From contig NZ_WNZW01000011.1 of NCBI RefSeq assembly GCF_009725165.1, positions 62,001-126,000 of the forward strand: DNA of 64,000 nucleotides, read 5' to 3'. The position numbers and the translations under genes are program-made. Positions within the stretch are counted from its first letter, which is position 1. Every line of letters begins with the position of its first letter. The notes below the pieces were generated by a model that was given only the letters and a program-made list of their open reading frames with translations, made no database searches and was not told the origin of the DNA. Of the stretch, positions 61,990 to 64,000 are shown one piece after another. This DNA comes from Paenibacillus woosongensis (GTDB lineage: Bacteria; Bacillota; Bacilli; Paenibacillales; Paenibacillaceae).

Positions 61990-63536
61990 GAGTTTTAATT
62001 GTCGATGATGAGGAGCATGTCAGGGAAGGAATCGACCTGGCGCTAGATTGGGAGCAATTCGATATTCAGGAGCGATTACAGGCTGAGAATGGCAGCCAGG
62101 CCTTGGAATTGATCCACCGGCATAAGCCGGAAATTGTATTTTGTGACATGAGCATGCCGGAGATGAACGGGATTCAACTGCTGGATCTCATTCACCGCGA
62201 TTACCCGGACATACAGATTATCGTCGTTAGCGGATACGATGACTTTATCTATACCCAGGCCACGATTCGCGCTAAAGGCGTAGATTATATATTGAAGCCG
62301 TTTAAAAAACGGGATCTCGAACAAGCGCTGTCGCAGGCTGTTGCTTTATGCAAACAGAGAGAGAGCAGTTTGCGGGCCAAGCGGGATACAGGCTTCCTTG
62401 TACAGCAGGCTGATTTTGTCGTGATGGAACAGAAGATGTCCCAGCTGTTAAAAGGCGATGACGTATTCATGCCTGAATTGGATAATTACTGCCGTAAGCT
62501 CGGCATGTCGCCAAGCTGTATCAGAATATCCCTCATATTAATGAGGAATGGCTCCAGTCTGATGAAGCGGCGTTATGACGGGGATAGCGGATTGTTCTCC
62601 TTTGCGGTCAAGAATATAGCTGAAGAATCGTTAGAGGGGTATGGAAGCCATCTTCTATTCAATTTTGAGGAAGAAGTATGGGTATTGGTTACAGGAGAAA
62701 CCCCGGGCAGCGAAATGACGAGCTCATTGAATTTCTATATCCATAAAATGACGGAGGCGTGGAATTCGACGATTGGACTCAAGACGTTCACGGGGATAAG
62801 CCGGCATGTTTCCGGTTTGCTCCAGATTCAGCAGCAGTATTGGAGCGCGAGGGCGGAGCTAATTCAGTCTCCGATTATTGCTGGACAGCGAGCTGGCCTT
62901 GAGAGACCCGTATTGTCCGATAGGGAATTACAGTTGAATATTGCTCTAGAAAATGGGGACAAGCAGCGGATCGAAGAGGTGATTCATGGATTTACGGACG
63001 AGCTTCAGCAGTGTGGGAATGTTACCCTGGCAGATCTTCAGCGCTATACCAAGGAAGCCAATTATATGATCGAGCGCGCCAGTCTTCAAATGAACAAGGA
63101 TATTGAAGGCTTATCTCTTTCTATATGGATCAGCTATATCGAGGAATGGAGGATCAGGTGGGTTCAGCAGTGGTGGAGGTTGATTGAGGAATACGGGAAT
63201 AACGGGTACGAAGGCAGGAGCATTCAACTTATACATGATTATATTGAACAGCATTTTCACGAGAATTTTTCCTTGAATGAGCTATCGGAGAAATTCCACT
63301 TCAGTCCGCAGCATATCGCGAGGAGATTTAAAGAGAAGTATAACATGACTGTCATCACCTATCAGACGGAATTGCGCATGCAGAAGGCCAAATCATTGCT
63401 TGAGCATACCGATCTGCCAGTAATAAAAATTTCGGAAATGGTCGGTTATCAGGATGAAAGCTATTTCAGCAAAGTGTTCCGCAGACAACATGGCTTACCC
63501 CCGTTAAAATATCGCAAGATGGTACGAGGTTCATAA
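61986..63536 (+). CDS. YesN-type response regulator with AraC DNA-binding domain
   Basis: A 516-residue regulator. The receiver domain (1-125) has the acidic pair Asp7/Asp8, phospho-Asp54 in FCDMSMPEMNG and Lys in LKPFKKRD. A middle helical region is followed by two AraC helix-turn-helix motifs at about 412-510 (FSLNELSEKFHFSPQHIARRF and ISEMVGYQDESYFSKVFR). The start overlaps the kinase stop by four bases. Likely target: the adjacent solute-binding operon. Confidence 0.93.
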   Translation: MRVLIVDDEEHVREGIDLALDWEQFDIQERLQAENGSQALELIHRHKPEIVFCDMSMPEMNGIQLLDLIHRDYPDIQIIVVSGYDDFIYTQATIRAKGVDYILKPFKKRDLEQALSQAVALCKQRESSLRAKRDTGFLVQQADFVVMEQKMSQLLKGDDVFMPELDNYCRKLGMSPSCIRISLILMRNGSSLMKRRYDGDSGLFSFAVKNIAEESLEGYGSHLLFNFEEEVWVLVTGETPGSEMTSSLNFYIHKMTEAWNSTIGLKTFTGISRHVSGLLQIQQQYWSARAELIQSPIIAGQRAGLERPVLSDRELQLNIALENGDKQRIEEVIHGFTDELQQCGNVTLADLQRYTKEANYMIERASLQMNKDIEGLSLSIWISYIEEWRIRWVQQWWRLIEEYGNNGYEGRSIQLIHDYIEQHFHENFSLNELSEKFHFSPQHIARRFKEKYNMTVITYQTELRMQKAKSLLEHTDLPVIKISEMVGYQDESYFSKVFRRQHGLPPLKYRKMVRGS

Positions 63537-63630
63537 AATACTAGTTTCGGCGAAGATCGTCTATGTTTCGACATCTAAGAAACTCATAGAATAAAGTTGT
63601 AGCAAACAACAACTTAGGGGGTATATAAAG

Positions 63631-64000
63631 ATGCGCAAGGCTATATTAATGCTTCTCACCAGTGTTGTACTATTGTCCTTGATCAGTGGATGCGCTGGCG
63701 GAAGCAGCCCGAAAACCAATCAGGGAGCGGGGGCGGATTCCGAAAAAGTTACGATTAAAATTATGGATTTCAAGACGGAAATCACGGATAAAATCAAAGC
63801 GATGGCCGCCGATTACATGGCTGAAAATCCAAATGTCATTATTGAGGCTCAGGTTACCGGCAATTACGATACGCTGGTGAAAACCCGTTTTGCTGCTGGG
63901 GACGGCCCGGATATTTTCATGACGAGAGCTTATACGGACATTCAGGATTGGTCGGAAAGACTCGTTGATTTGTCCAATGAGCCATGGATGGATAAGGTTA
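63631..64000 (+). CDS. Extracellular solute-binding lipoprotein (partial, cut by window end)
   Basis: The first 123 residues of a lipoprotein; lipobox ISGC with Cys21, then a Ser/Gly-rich linker and the type 1 extracellular binding fold VTIKIMDFKTEIT and PDIFMTRAY. Its type is the sugar/oligosaccharide importers (YtcQ/LplA-like) commonly next to YesM/YesN pairs. TTAGGGGGT is the ribosome site. The gene runs off the right edge without a stop; permease genes are expected beyond. Confidence 0.85.
   Translation, partial: MRKAILMLLTSVVLLSLISGCAGGSSPKTNQGAGADSEKVTIKIMDFKTEITDKIKAMAADYMAENPNVIIEAQVTGNYDTLVKTRFAAGDGPDIFMTRAYTDIQDWSERLVDLSNEPWMDKV

Overview
The window reads as one chromosomal segment of a low-to-mid GC, spore-forming Firmicute, most likely Paenibacillus or a close relative. 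Reasons: many TTG/GTG starts preceded by strong GGAGG ribosome sites, sigma-A promoters, a sporulation checkpoint gene (sda), SinI/SinR/TasA matrix genes, primosome genes dnaB-dnaI, Bacillus-type KtrAB and MntABCD, and YesM/YesN two-component genes. No phage, insertion sequence, tRNA, rRNA or CRISPR array was found.

Layout. 1-10 kb: two membrane proteins, a tandem pair of class B penicillin-binding proteins, and a manganese-type ABC transporter (mntABCD) behind an MntR-like operator. 10-17.5 kb: GNAT, HAD phosphatase, DUF456 protein, MurJ/SpoVB-type flippase, YppC-like protein, thioredoxin-like protein, heme A synthase and a HEPN-like protein. 17.5-20.5 kb: SAM riboswitch and methionine importer metNPQ. 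20.8-32.8 kb: a block resembling the B. subtilis yum/yut region (NifU-like, YuzB, YutJ, YutM, YumC, type II NADH dehydrogenase), with mqnE, an AI-2E family protein, a YheC/D ATP-grasp protein, hemQ and yuiB. Inside it lies sda, a 46-residue gene with a cluster of DnaA boxes upstream.

32.8-36.2 kb is a biofilm-matrix locus: tapA-like, sipW and tasA on the minus strand, with sinR just beyond tasA and a sinI-like gene divergent from tapA. Two palindromic GTTC...GAAC elements that look like SinR operators lie between sinI and tapA. 36.3-43.4 kb: dnaB-dnaI, yqzM-like, trxA, uvrC and a CAAX-type membrane protease. 43.6-46 kb: a c-di-AMP (ydaO) riboswitch controlling ktrB-ktrA potassium uptake. 46-52.3 kb: a membrane protein, a deleted LuxR/MalT-type regulator remnant, a LysR regulator and sdhCAB, with 65-bp repeats between sdhC and sdhA.

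52.3-60 kb: a branched-chain amino-acid-type ABC importer (five genes) flanked on both sides by repeat-rich noncoding DNA, followed by an overlapping pair resembling ATC hydrolase and N-carbamoyl amino acid amidohydrolase. 60-64 kb: a YesM-like kinase, a YesN-like regulator and the start of a sugar-type solute-binding lipoprotein cut by the window edge.

Strongest points for follow-up: the split sinI/tapA-sipW-tasA/sinR arrangement with palindromic operators, the DnaA-box/sda unit, a 12-bp hairpin burying the start codon of a zinc-ribbon gene, the terminator of one gene inside uvrC, the atc-like pair beside an importer, and the structured repeats in the sdh operon and around the importer. All functional calls rest on reading motifs by eye; no database search was run.
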